In this document: positions 21,942-33,889 of the stretch, in pieces
Layout: each line of letters opens with the position of its first letter
How positions within the stretch are numbered: position 1 is the first letter of the stretch
Source: Alitta virens
Taxonomy: Eukaryota; Annelida; Polychaeta; Phyllodocida; Nereididae
Length of the DNA stretch: 64,000 nt
NCBI GenBank assembly: GCA_932294295.1
Contig: OW028582.1
Coordinates: 38,181,704 to 38,245,703, forward strand
Direction of reading: 5' to 3'
Made by a program: the position numbers and the translations under genes
The notes under the pieces: model-generated
Database searches by the model: none
What the model was told of the DNA's origin: nothing
The model's input: only the letters and a program-made list of their open reading frames with translations

Positions 21942-24472
21942 TTATCCAGACTGCATGAACTGCACGATGATAACAATGTATGTCAGGATCAAGCCAAATA
22001 TCTGAAATGCAAATTCAATATTATGACCATAGCTATTTATAATAACTTTTGGTTGACTGCATATTTGTAAGCAGTATTAGCAAACAGTTAAACCAAAACA
22101 TACCCCTGCTGTGCTGGAATGATCTAGATTAATAAAACCCATCACAGAAACACCAGAAAAGTCGTGGACTCTTCTTAGGAACAATTCAAGCTGAAAATAT
22201 AAGATTCAGATCTTTTATTCCTCCTGTACAAATTTCTTACAAGTGAGGAAGGACTCTCTAAGACATACTTTTCAAGTGTCACCCCCCCCCCCCTCAATTA
22301 AAAAAAATGAAAATAAAATGTTTTTTGTTTTCCAATTATGAACAGTCCTATGAAGAGCACATGAACTGGCTTCTAAATAAATAATTGACATGTTGAAAGC
22401 TTATATGAAAACAAACCTGAGAATTTGTATCAGCATCTCTGAATTTGAGCCCCGATAGAAGATCGTAAGGCAGTTTTGCCTGAAAGTAGAGCAAATTTGA
22501 TGTTTTTCTGTGACTGCAATGGGGAGAAAATGTTCCACCAGAGGTCACTGGGACCGTAGCAGATTAAGTATCGTTAAATGACGTCATGTATATTATAATG
22601 TCATCCATGCAACAATGGTGTAGAGATGTAATGGTATTGTCCTTTTATTTGCTACAGTCATAGTGCCCCCTGTAGGCTCTGTTACTTTTTCTTGAAACTG
22701 AGCAGCATGGGTGAAATATAACGAAACAGATGATGATACAACATTAAAATTTAATAGAAGCCGTAACATCCCTAACACTGTCTGAGAGGTTTGTGCATGC
22801 AGGCATTCCTCCTTCCATTCATGATAAGCTCCTTCCATCTATGACAACCACAAAACCTTGTCCTAATATGGTTGCCAATCCTTTAAATCATTATAAACTA
22901 CTTTTTGCTTTGCGTACTACTTGTTCCAACAAAAGGACAATAAAGATATTCTGATTCTAAATCAACACATTTCACTTAAACTTGCCTGATCTAAGAGATA
23001 CATTCCTCCAATGAAGACAACACCCATGTAAACTAAACTGCTCAGCAAGTCCGGCCATATGTACAATGCTGGCATACCATGGTCTCTCACAAAGACATTG
23101 AAGCCGCAGAAAATAGTAAATATTGCTGGCACTACGATTCCGATTAAAAACAATAATCCATGTGTCTTGGAAAATTCATTGACAACAGTGCATAATTTAT
23201 GGTATCGTAGGCGGAAGCTGAAAAGAAAGTTGCATAATATGCAAAGAATTTGACTTGTATTTTACCCATAAGAATGGAATGTATTATTTATATCAAATAT
23301 CTTTAAAATTAATCAATATGAGACTGGTGTGACAAAAGATGTACTTGAATTGCATGGAGCTTTCTGTGAAAACAGTTAATTCACATCTGGAGACTTACTA
23401 CAGCCAATTTCAAAGACTTGGAAGAATTTCATATAATTCCAGGACTCCCATTGGCTGAGGGACTGCTTAAACCAATGGGAGCCCTGTATTCACACGACGT
23501 CTTCTGGAGCAGCTCTGTCTCTGCTCTGGGTTTGGTTTCCAAGTCTATTATATTGGCAAAGATTGTTTCTGTTGTTGAAGTAAGACATCAACATGGTATT
23601 TGACAAGAAAAGCTAAGATATTCAGACATTTTGACAAAACTTTGGCTGGCCATGTCCAAAACTTTGGCCATGCCAAGAAAGACTTATCTCCCATTCCTCA
23701 TTAAAAAATATTTTAATGCCATGCCAAAGACATCGAATTTTATTTTAAAATCTTATAAGTAAATACTGCATCTCCCACACAAAATGTGTTTTCAGAGGAT
23801 AATATGATAGGTTTATATGTTTAAAGTAACAACTTACCAAAGCAAAGTGTCCTGGTTGAAATCCTGCACCTCATTAGCAGATTTCATTTCATTGTAAAGA
23901 CACTTATACTCTTTTCCAATAACAAAATTGGTGAAAGCTAAGTACAGATTGACAAAGAAGTCAGGAGAGCTAATAAGCAAATATGCCAGTATATTTATGC
24001 CTGCAAGACAGTGTGGGTGCATAAAGCTTTCTGTACAGTTTTGCATATTTTCCTCTAAATCCTCAAAATAGGCAAATAAGATAGAGTTAGTCATAAAGCA
24101 TACAATAGAAATAATAATGCATAAAACTGCAAGAATCCGAAGATATCTTGAATTTTATGCTTGCTCTAGTGATGACACAATTCTGATTCTATTTTTCCAT
24201 GATAGGTAAAAAAATGTGACAGAAGTTATTAAAGTCCATAGATGAATGATTAACAAAAGGTAGTCATAGGACAGTTGTTGTCCAGGGTCATCATGAAACT
24301 TTCCAGTTGCCAAAATGTGCACTATCAGTACAAAAAGATCCAGTAGGATGACTGCGATGTTATATGCCATCAATCCAATTCGCTTGCAATTCCATTTACC
24401 ATCATGAACATGCATTTTTCCAAATGCTGTTAAAACATAGTGAAAGTATGCCAGTTCCTTAATATTTCCCAT
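21942..24472 (-). pseudogene. Gustatory receptor-like gene B, one in-frame stop
   Basis: Minus-strand exons: 24472-23838, 23217-22986, 22479-22417, 22190-22104 and 22001-21942 (635+232+63+87+60 nt, 358 codons plus stop). It is closely related to gene C exon by exon. Exon 1 has a TAA at 24157-24155 where gene C has TCA (Ser), about residue 106, before the third hydrophobic segment. Everything downstream remains open, with FRLRYHKLC at the start of exon 2 and TYIVIIVQF at the end. The exon 2 donor is GC (CAG|gcaagt), an accepted minor class; gene C has GT there. The exon 1 donor is gtaagt. With one stop it is either a young pseudogene, a segregating null allele, or a sequence error. Confidence 0.82.
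23385..23565. mobile_element. Foldback MITE with paired CCAAT boxes, GRL B intron 1
   Basis: CCAGGACTCCCATTGG is followed about 18 nt later by its complement CCAATGGGAGCCCTG. The outer arms carry ACTTGGAA and TTTCCAAGTCTA. Related copies occur at 29660-29815 (same intron of gene C) and 31400-31490. Confidence 0.65.
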
Positions 24473-26030
24473 CATTGTGCTGGAGTTTATCCTTTATCCT
24501 TTATAATATCCCGTATATAAATGAGGGAATGATAATGACTTGCTTTCAGAATAAAAGAGTGCTTAATTCTAACTAAGTATTGATTAAATGGGGTTCGATG
24601 ATTGTTTCCTTTTGTGTGTAATGGGTTTGCTATTTCCAGTTGGATTTTATGAGCAAATACTGTCTCCATTAGAGGAATGAACAAGTATGGAGAAATAATT
24701 ATTTTGTACTTGATCCTAAAAGCCATCAACAATAAAAGTGAAAGTACTTTTATTTCAGCTAGAAGGATAAATAGCAACACAATAGAGTTGGCAAGATGAT
24801 AAAAAAGGTATATACTATATTTCTGGCTGGGCCAGGTTACATAGCAGGTGCTGATATATAATAAAACCTAACCACATTGGTGGATCAGCTCAATGAAACC
24901 CATGAGTGAGATGTCTGGCAGAGGAACTCACAAGTGGCGAAGCCATGAGTGAGTTCCTTAGCCAGATAGCTCACGAATTGGTTGTATCTCTTTTTATTTT
25001 ATCCCACACTTTTACAGATATTTTCTGTATTTTTAGTTGAGAAAACTAAGAAATTAAGAATTGTTTTGACAAAATTCTTGTACTTCTCATATTGATATTC
25101 CTACAGAAACAGTGAGGATCAAACATCTCATTAATTTTCATGATGAACTCAGCAGCCAATTACAGAAGAGAACCAAGCAAACAGACAGACGTCACAACGT
25201 CCTCCCATTCACAACTTTGAAGGCTTTTAGCAGGAAAACAAACCTTTGCTAGACTGTATTTTTCATACAAACATTGGTTTTATACATCTAGAAAAACGTT
25301 TTGCGTTATCTGGTGTGAAGAAAGCTAATAGTTTAACAGACAGTGGCGTCGGTAACAACAAATCGCCGGTACAGATAAACAACGAATTATATATATGTAA
25401 TGTTAGTAGCAAGGAGAGATTCAGCTTCATGCCATTCTTGATTTGGTCAAAATCGGACAAGTATTGACGAAGTTGTGGCCATTGCATGTTCAATGTTGTG
25501 GATTTCAGACTGTTTGAAATCAACAGATTGTATCGTCGGCAAAAACGAGTCGCCGGTACAAATCAATTATTCCATTTATATAGGTCAAGAATTGACGAAG
25601 TTGTAACCATTTTCCAGATTTAATGGGCAAAGTGAAAGTGAAAGTGCTTTGAAGTCTACGGAGAACTATTAGTTTTCAAAATTACTTTTAAATAGCAAAT
25701 TTACTTACCTAGTTTGTGTTCATGAATAGTAGCCTATATAATAGGCGAAGCTGTGATTTTAGTGTGAAAATGAAAATGAAAGTGAAACTAAGCAACCTAA
25801 AGTAGTCCGTCCAATATGTAAATCAGGGATGGTGGAACACAATTTATTATAATTAGCAATGGTGGATCACAAAAAATACCACATGGGTTGTTCCTAATAG
25901 GTTTTCTATGAGGAACACAGCCAAGTGTGGGATATTAGACAATATAGCATCAGCATAACACTTTCTGGTTGTATCTCTTTTTATTTTACCCTGGTGTGCT
26001 TATGTATTGTAAGCCTTAGTAGGCGGGAAA
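24473..26030. other. Upstream region of GRL B
   Basis: The first 180 bp align with the region upstream of gene C, including a GTATATAAATGAG element and a TTTCC...TATCTCC-type block, so promoters were duplicated with the genes. A diverged direct repeat lies at 25320-25480 and 25520-25615 (CGCCGGTACA, ATTGACGAAGTTGT). No further gene is seen. Confidence 0.5.
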
Positions 26031-26032
26031 CA

Positions 26033-26300
26033 TAGAGGGGACTTCGGCATACAAACAGTGTAGAGAGTGGGCATTGAACCCATGTATCCATAGTCACTAC
26101 AATGGACAAAAAGATGAGGGCATCCCACATGATGGGACCAAACTGAGATGTGGCTCATAAACAATGCTGGGAGTGGGCTTTGAACCCATGCAACCATAGT
26201 CAAGTCACTACCATGGATGAGGTGATGAGGATTACATCCCATGTGATGGGATAGAGACTGAGATGTGGCTCATAGAAGTAGGCTTTGAACCTACAGTTAG
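26033..26300. repeat. Tandem repeat of about 110 bp with tRNA-like B-box motif
   Basis: The unit contains GAGATGTGGCTCAT, GGGCTTTGAACCCATG, AGTCACTACCATGGATGA and ATCCCATGTGATGGGA. About two and a half units are present. Partial units are at 26605-26665 and 26920-27030, and another array is at 33213-33470. GGCTTTGAACCC resembles a Pol III B box, so the repeat may derive from SINE heads. Confidence 0.65.
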
Positions 26301-26734
26301 TTTTATAAAATATGGTTGACTTTACGTAACCTATTCCTGGCTGCAGCTAAAGCCAGCTGCCTCTCTCTACTCCTAGCCTATAGTCGGCTTACACCTATCA
26401 CCACTGAAAAAATATAAACATTGGTAAATGTAAGAAATTCATATAAATCTAATATATCATAAATATGTTCTTTTAGATCTGTCTTCAAGTAGCCAGCTAT
26501 AGCCAGACAGTTCCGTTAAGTGGCAGGTAGCATCATAGGGCAGACGTTTGTCTGGCTTTGTCTAGGTTTAATTATATGGGCCGTTTTTAATTAAACTAAG
26601 TGTATGCCTCCACAGTCACCACCATGGATGAGGTGATGATAAGTAAAGACTGAGATGTGGCTCATAACACTGCAGTAGGTGACCTCTGTAACTTTTTGCT
26701 CCACTCCACCCAGGTGCAAAAGGGTTCTTGTCTA

Positions 26735-26900
26735 CCTGTAGAGATGGCAATTGTGAGTGCTTGACCTATGAAGTGCTGTCATTGGCTGCATGCTGGCTGT
26801 ATGTTCCCCAGGGAGTTGAGAAAGGCTCAAGCTTCAACAGGTCTGCCAAGGGTGTAATTGTTATTGTAGGTTGATAATAACAGATTCTAAACTCAGACAT
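26735..26900 (+). repeat. SINE body fragment, family 2
   Basis: GTTCCCCAGGGAGTTGAGAA and the following AGGTCTGCCAAGGGTGTAATTG and GATAATAACAGA blocks match the copy at 46190-46290. In outline they also match the minus strand of 52300-52430. Confidence 0.55.
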
Positions 26901-27921
26901 TTACATTTATTTTCATCCACAGTCACTACAATGTATGAGATGATTATGAGTGCATCCCATGTGGTGGGACAGGCACCAACTGCCACTACCATGGACGAGA
27001 TGATGGTGAGTACAATGTCATCCCATGTGATGCCATACATACACATAGTTTTTCCATGTAAATTATATTATACAATGTCTTAACACTTACACAATCTGTT
27101 TTGGAACATTTTTGTCTAATATAGTCTCTATTATGGTATGTGTGAGTGCTAACATCATTCAAAAGATGGTGTGTTTGCAAGGTCAGTACTACATAAGCAT
27201 ATTCAGAATAGTCTGCAACAGCTAATTTTGTCTTTCTAAATCTAGGTGTCAGTACCTGGCTAAAACTCCAGCTTAGATAATGAATATATTTCTATAGTGC
27301 AAGACAAATATCGCTTTCCACTAATTGATGTTGAAAGGTAGATAATGGCTAATGGGGACATATCATAACAGTGATTTTTTTCACACACTGACATATATAT
27401 GGTTAATTGATTGGGGAGATTTGGGCAAGTTGAGCCATGGGGTAATTGGAGCACCTGCTTGTTACAGGCAACTGACAACAGCTATTACAATAAGATTCTT
27501 TTTCAAAAAAAGAATAGATACCTGGTGTTGTGTGTAGAATAGGGAAATCCTGCCAAAACTTTTAACTTGCGCTTTCGTAGTTTTGGGAGTACAGCTATAA
27601 CTGACACACCTTTAATTTAGTGAAGATCTGACCAGTAGAAGCCAAGAAAATTGATTACAGCAAATTTAGGCCTGGAAAAATCAGCGTTTTAGACGATCCC
27701 GTGGACGATTTTGTACGACGCAAAAAAATCACGGATTTTGACAGGCTTGAATTTGTACTATAATCACACTTTTCTCGGCTTCTACTAGTCGGATCTTCGT
27801 CAAATTTGGTTTTTAAGTTGCACGTTTATTTCACGGTTCTTGTGGTGTGCAATTTACAGCTGTACACCCAAAAGTGTTTGCAGAATTTCTGGGTGAAACC
27901 GCGCTATCCCCCTCTAGTCCC

Positions 27922-28101
27922 TGCCTACGCTGCTGCCGCTGCCTACGCTGCTGCCGCTGCCTACGCTGCTGCCGCTGCCTACGCTGCTGCCGCTGCCTAC
28001 GCTGCTGCCGCTGCCTACGCTGCTGCCGCTGCCTACGCTGCTGCCGCTGCCTACGCTGCTGCCGCTGCCTACGCTGCTGCCGCTGCCTACGCTGCTGCTG
28101 T
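27922..28101. repeat. 18-bp minisatellite, about 10 copies
   Basis: Unit GCCTACGCTGCTGCCGCT, nearly perfect. Because 18 is a multiple of 3, both strands stay open: AYAAAA repeats in one frame, a Cys-rich repeat in another, GSGSSV on minus. There is no start or splice context suggesting a gene. It lies just downstream of GRL C. Confidence 0.9.
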
Positions 28102-28298
28102 GTTGACCCAAATATTTTCAGCCCTGAGACCGTTCGTTCATAAATATACCTGGTCTGTCAGAGAATACAGTATGATTCTTTACTTGATAAGGGCCTAGGC
28201 CCAGGTATAAAAGGAGGTGATTCTCTGTGTTGAAAATGCATTGTCATTAAAACCTCCCTGATGTAGAAACAAGCAAGACTGCACTTTTTATTGACATA

Positions 28299-30733
28299 TT
28301 ATATCATTGCAGAGGCTCCTACTGTTACACTTGACTGCATAAACTGCACTATAATAACGATGTATGTCACGATTAAACCAAATATCTGAAATGAAAATGC
28401 ATGATCAATTCAATAGCTATTTATAATAACTTGTGGGAGACTGTAACTTTGTATGCAGTACTTGCAAATGGTTTAACCAAAACATACCCCTGCTGTGCTG
28501 GAATGATCCAGATTAATAAAACCCATCACAGAAACACCAGAAAAGTCATGGACTCTTCTCAGGAACAATTCAAGCTGAAAAAATAGATTCAGATTCAGAT
28601 AATTTATTTTACTTGTACAAATTTGTTTTAAGTGGGGAGGGACTCTCGCTTTTCGAGAATTACCACCTCAAGTACCAAAAATAATTTAAGAAAGTTTGAT
28701 ATTCAATGTAACAGTTTGTTATCCAATTACGAACAGTCCAGTGAAGAGCATATACACTCACTCCTGCCAGATAGCTTCTAATAGATAAATGAGATTTTAA
28801 AGTTTTATAACAAAACTTTTATGAAAATAAACCTGAGAATTGGTGTCAGTATCTTGGAATTTGAGCCCCGATAGAAGATCATAAAACAGTTTTGCCTGAA
28901 AGTAGAGTACATTTGACGTGATAAAAGTGACAACAATTGAAACTGAGCAGCATGGGTGAAATATACAGAGGCTGCGGGCTAATGGATCAGTCTGAGAGAA
29001 AAAAAACGGTCCCTTTTTTATAATAAGCATCATAATAACATGAGTATGCAAAATACCACACACACATGAAAGATAAAAGTATCTGCTTTGAAGTAAAGCT
29101 TTGTTATGATCAGGCAAATTATTTGCTCTTAGCTCTAGATAGCACTGAAAAGCTGACAAAGTGTCGGGTCAGTGAAACAGACGACACAGTATGCTACAAT
29201 CAAACTTACCTGGTCTAAGAGATACATTCCTCCAATAAAGACAACACCCATGTAAACCAAACTGCTCAGCAAGTCAAGCCACATATACAATGCTGGCATA
29301 CCATAGTCTTTCACAAAGACATTGAAGCCGCAGAAAATAGTGGTTATTGCTGGAACTACAATTCCGATTAAAAACAATAATCCATGTGTCTTGGAAAATT
29401 CATTGACAACAGTGCACAATTTGTGGTATCGTAGGCGGAACCTGAAAAGAAAGTTGTTCAATATGTGATGGATTTGACTTTGATTTGACCCACAAGAATG
29501 GAAGATAATACTTATATCAAAACTTTAAAGTCAATCACTCTGTAACTGTTGTGACAAAAAAAAAAACACTTGAATGCATGGAACATTCTATAAAAGAAGT
29601 TATATCATATCATGAGACTTATTACAGCCAATTTCAAATACTTGCAAACCAATATAATTGAACAAACTTGGAAGCTAAACTCCAGTGGACGTCATGTGAA
29701 TCCAGGACTCCCATTGGCTGAAGGACTGCTTTAACCAATGGGAGTCCTGGATTCACACGGCATCTTCTGGATCAGCTCTCTCTGTTCTGGAGTTTAGTAT
29801 CCAAGTCTATGATATTGGCACAGGCTAATTAAAACAGCATCATTTTTTCTGTTGTGATGCTAGCATTTGACCACAACACCTCAGACATTTTGACAAAATG
29901 TTGGCCATGTTCAGAATTGCTTGCCTACATTTGCTTAGGATTTTTATGCCATACAAAAGACATGGTGTGTTGATTAGAAATTGCATAATTATGGCTGTAG
30001 ACTGAATATGACAATGACAATAAAATTAATTATTTTTACCCAAAATTAATATTATATAATAATGATGGTTGATATTTAAATTTACAGCAAAAACTAACTT
30101 TATTAAAGCATTCTGGTTGAATTCCTGCCCATCAATAGCAGATTTCATTTCATTGTAAAGACACTTGAACTCTTGCCCAATGACGAAACAAGTGAAAGCC
30201 AAGTAGAGATTGACAATGAAGTCCGGAGAGCTGATAGGCAAATATACTAGCATATTTATGCCTGCAAGACACTTTGTGTGCATTATGGATTTTGCACACT
30301 TTTGCAGATGGTCCGCTATATTCTCAAAATAGGCAAATAAGATAAGATATAGGGATGAGAATAAAATAGAAATAACAATACATAAAACTGCCAGTATTTG
30401 AAGATATCTCGAATTTGATGCTCGCTCCATTGATGACACAATTCTTATACTGTTTTTCGATGACAGGTAAAACAATGTGACAGAAGTTATTAAAGTCCAT
30501 AGATGAACGATTAATACCAAGTAATCATAGGACAGCTGTTGTCCTGGTTCATTATAAAATTTACCAATTGCCAAAATGTGCACTATAAGCCAAAAAAGAT
30601 CCAGTAGGATGACTGTGATGTTATACACCATGAATCCAATTCGCTTGCAGCTCCATTTGCCATTATTAAAATGCATTTTTCCAAATGCTGTTAAAACGTA
30701 GTGAAAGTATGCCAGTTCTATGATATTGCCCAT
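28299..30733 (-). CDS. Gustatory receptor-like (GRL) seven-pass protein, gene C
   Basis: Minus-strand exons: 30733-30099, 29441-29210, 28895-28833, 28574-28488 and 28385-28299 (635+232+63+87+87 nt, 367 aa). Acceptors are normal and donors are gttagt, gtaagt, gtttat-type and gtatgt. The protein begins MGNIIELAYFHYVL and has GKMHF then four hydrophobic segments in exon 1. Exon 2 opens FRLRYHKLC and carries GFNVF and GGMYLLDQ. Exon 4 reads FLRRVHDFSGVSVMGF, and exon 5 ends TYIVIIVQF, the family signature, before a short tail. No lesion is visible. Its closest relative is gene B, in the same orientation about 6.3 kb away. A foldback MITE lies in intron 1 in both, so that insertion predates the duplication. 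The family is inferred from topology and motifs. Confidence 0.85.
29660..29815. mobile_element. Foldback MITE, GRL C intron 1
   Basis: A near-perfect palindrome: TGAATCCAGGACTCCCATTG, a loop of about 18 nt, then its complement to GGATTCACA. Outer arms CTTGGAAGCTAAACTCCAG and CTGGAGTTTAGTATCCAAG also pair. It is the orthologous insertion to the one in gene B intron 1. Confidence 0.8.
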
Positions 30734-31247
30734 TTTTGTGCTGAAATTTAAACTTTATAATATTCAGTATATAAATGAGAGAACAATTATAATGCCCTGC
30801 TTTCAGAATGCAACTAAGTACTAATGTTATGGCGTTTCGTGTTTGTTTCCTTTTATAATTTGTTTTGCAAAATTTTAGCGGTTTCCAGTCGGATATCAAG
30901 AGTAAATATTGTCTCCATTAGTATGTAATTGTGCATGTATAAACATGCGGTTCTATATGTAAATAAATGCAAGTCCATGGTTGCGTGGCTTTCCTTTAAT
31001 TGCACTTACAGCCAATTTCAGACATGACACATGACAGCGAGACAAGGCCAAAGACTGTTCCACGGAGTGAGAAATGGAACACATGTCATCATTGTAACAT
31101 CTTTAAGTTGCCCCACTCTACTAAGCCTATGAGAACATTTGTGTTGTGATAAGGGGGAGTTTGTGACCTGGCCTGCACTATATCCATTTCGAAAACCACA
31201 ACAGGTGGCATTTTAGTACAGTACAGTACAGTAAAGAATTTTACATT
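30734..31247. other. Upstream region of GRL C
   Basis: This aligns with the DNA just upstream of gene B for about 170 bp, including ATTATAAAG-like and AGTATATAAATGAG sequences. A GTACAGTACAGTA microrepeat is at 31217-31233. No gene is seen. Confidence 0.45.
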
Positions 31248-32422
31248 CGATTGGTGAATAGTCTCAGCTGATAGTTTAGAGGGAGATGTTTGTGTCCAGT
31301 GGTGTGCCATTGCCCTTTTTGCTGAGGTTTTTTGCCTAAATTTGTACCTGCCCCCTGGTGATTTTAAAGTCAATATCATACAGTTGGAGACCAATCCATA
31401 AGACTTGGAAGCTAAACTCCAGAGGACTTCATGTGAGTCCAGTACTCTTATTGGTTGATGGACAGCCTTAACCAATGGGTGTCCTGGGCCCGGTTTCACG
31501 ATTGCTGTCCCCAACGGGGCATGCCCCGTGATGGGGCTTGCCTAGTGGGGATTACCCCATCGGGGAATGCCCCATTGAGTTTCATCAAAGTTTGGGGCAT
31601 CTTTCTCCACGGGGCAAGCCCCAGCTGATCAGGGAATGAAAGTCCCCAAAAAAGGAAAAATTCGCGACGTCATGCTTCCCGCCGAAAAAGTAGCGCTACG
31701 CCTATAATTTGTCTGTTCAGTGACCATAACTGTAAGACGATGATAGTGTAATGTTTTACCTATCAGATAAACTAAAAATTTTGAAAATCGGATGGAAAAT
31801 GACGAAGTTATGAAGGGAAAACGTGTGACGAATCATGACGTACATGACGTTGTTTATATTGTATTATGCCTCACTTCCATTCTGGTTGCCTAACGACCCC
31901 ATGTTTGTTACATAAATGGCGCCACATAGGGTTTATGTTGGATCCAAATAAAAACGTAATTTATTGGCTAAAATAACACAAAAATGGCACCATAAGAAAG
32001 TAAATAGTTATAATGGTGTGCTCCGAAATTTATTTTACAAAAACTCTTAATTTGCTGTTTTTAAGGAGCGTTCGATTTTGGGGATAGCAACGGGGACAGC
32101 TAGGGAGGAGCTCTCATTTGGGGCAAGATTGGGGACACATTGGGGCATGCCCAACGTTCGTGAAACGCAATTTTTGATCTGGAAAGCAACGGGGACATGT
32201 CCCAGTTACGGGGCTTGCCCCAACATTTTCGTGAAACTGGGCCCAGGTTTCATATGATGCCCTTTAAATGCACTTAAAATCATCAGAAGGCAGGTGCAAG
32301 TTTAGGCAAAAAGCTTTGGCAAAAAGGGCAGTGGCACATATTACTGGACACAGACTATCTGTGATAAAACATAGCTGGAATATTTCTCCCTCTGAATGTA
32401 AACTGAGATAATTCACCAATCG
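31248..32422. mobile_element. Large foldback element with other elements nested inside
   Basis: Arms of roughly 130-170 bp face each other. CGATTGGTGAAT at 31248 pairs with ATTCACCAATCG ending 32422. CATTGCCCTTTTTGC near 31308 pairs with CAAAAAGGGCAGTG near 32325. GCCTAAATTTGTACCTGCC near 31334 pairs with GGCAGGTGCAAGTTTAGGC near 32289. Inside are a copy of the CCAAT foldback MITE (31400-31490) and, within that, a GGGCCC-ended MITE (31485-32245). Confidence 0.7.
31485..32245. mobile_element. MITE with CCTGGGCCC...TTTCACGA inverted ends
   Basis: The left end CCTGGGCCCGGTTTCACGA pairs with the right end TCGTGAAACTGGGCCCAGG. The arms continue with many GGGGCATGCCCC/GGGGCTTGCCCC palindromes, giving marked GC richness in an AT-rich region. 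The interior (31640-32080) has no coding capacity. Confidence 0.75.
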
Positions 32423-33212
32423 TCATGCTAGCTCAAGCTAGAGTGTGCCAGATGGCTCACGGTGTTTTGGAACATTTTAAACTTAGCTGAATCTTTCTGA
32501 CAAATGTTTTCCAAATCTAAAGGGAAAAGGAAGTTAGTAACACCAGCCACCTTGTGAGAAATACATATGCTGTGCTCAATCCTTGCTTTTAGGATCTAGT
32601 ATACTTGACTACCGTTTACATTTTCGTAACCACGTCACGTGTTATTTAGTACATTACAGCACACTGAGCACATAATAAAAGGGATTTATCGACATGTATT
32701 GCAATTGGAGAGTTGGTCAACAAAGATACATTTGAGGCTGGGTCAGGTCCAAGACCAGGTACTAATATGGATCACATTGCATCAGCAAAACACATGGACA
32801 AAACATTTCATTTATAGGTGCAGATTTATGTTCACTTTCACACCTTGTATTCTCCTGCAAACTGGCTAGCCATACTTTTATAGTACTACCATAGTCAGAT
32901 GTTAATGTAAAACGTCGTTAACTTCAACTACCCCATAAGGCATCAGCAACTACTTTCTGATTGCATCTTATAGCTGAAGCTTAATTTTACCATTTTAGGG
33001 GGGAAAATATACCCAGAAATATATATACATACCACATCGTTACTATCATCACTATTTATATAATTCATCAAATTTGCATTTGTCTGACCTCTTTTTCTGA
33101 AGACCCAAATTAATTGCAATTGATATGACCATAGGGGCCCCCTCAATTTTGGCAACCAGTCTTTGTAGAGGGGATTCCTTGAAACCGGGAAACAATTGTC
33201 TACCTGTATATT

Positions 33213-33522
33213 ATAACAGTGCAGGGTTTGGGCTTTGATTCCATTCACCCACAGTCACTACCATGGATGAGATGATGATGAGTATATCCCATGTGATGGG
33301 ACAGGGACTGAGATGTGGCTCATGAACAGTGCAGGGAGTGGGCTTTGAACCCATGGACCCACAGTCACTACCATGTATGAGATGATGATGAGTGCATCCC
33401 ATGTGATGAGTACATCGCACTCAGATGTGGCTCATGAACAGTGCTGCAAGTAAAATTTGAACCCACATATCCAAAATTAGTGAAAACAAAACAAGCTACT
33501 ATACTAACCACTACACCAAACA
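33213..33522. repeat. 110-bp tandem repeat array ending in a SINE head
   Basis: This holds two-plus units of the repeat described at 26033-26300. At 33430-33522 a minus-strand tRNA-like head follows: TGGTGTAGTGGTTAGTATAG (A box) and GGGTTCAAATTTT (B-box-like). The neighbouring 32430-33210 shows no gene. Confidence 0.6.
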
Positions 33523-33889
33523 CTAGCAGTAAATTCCTTTTCTAAATTTTAATTTAACTAGTAAACGGTAAACGTACTATTGATTCCACAATGTGTACTC
33601 TCCACACTAATTTCACCGCTCTCACATATTACACCTGTCTAATTGAAAAGCAAGATTTTTGTTTGCTTGCACTGAATTCTGTATCAAAGGTAATCATTTT
33701 CAATTCTGTTGTCTGTCGTTGCTTTACATGACAAATATATATCACAGAAAAGGAACTATTTACTTCAAAAACATAAAAAAATAGTTATCTGAACACAAAA
33801 TTGATTATATGGCAGTTTCTGGTGTTAGTGTTAGTTTTAAAGCTTCCCATCTGAAATGACAACTTGACAGATGAATGTATGTCTAGAAA

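Noticed and set aside
27806..28198. Alanine/tyrosine-repeat protein
   Set aside because: The open frame exists only because the repeat unit is 18 bp. No start, splice or promoter context is seen.
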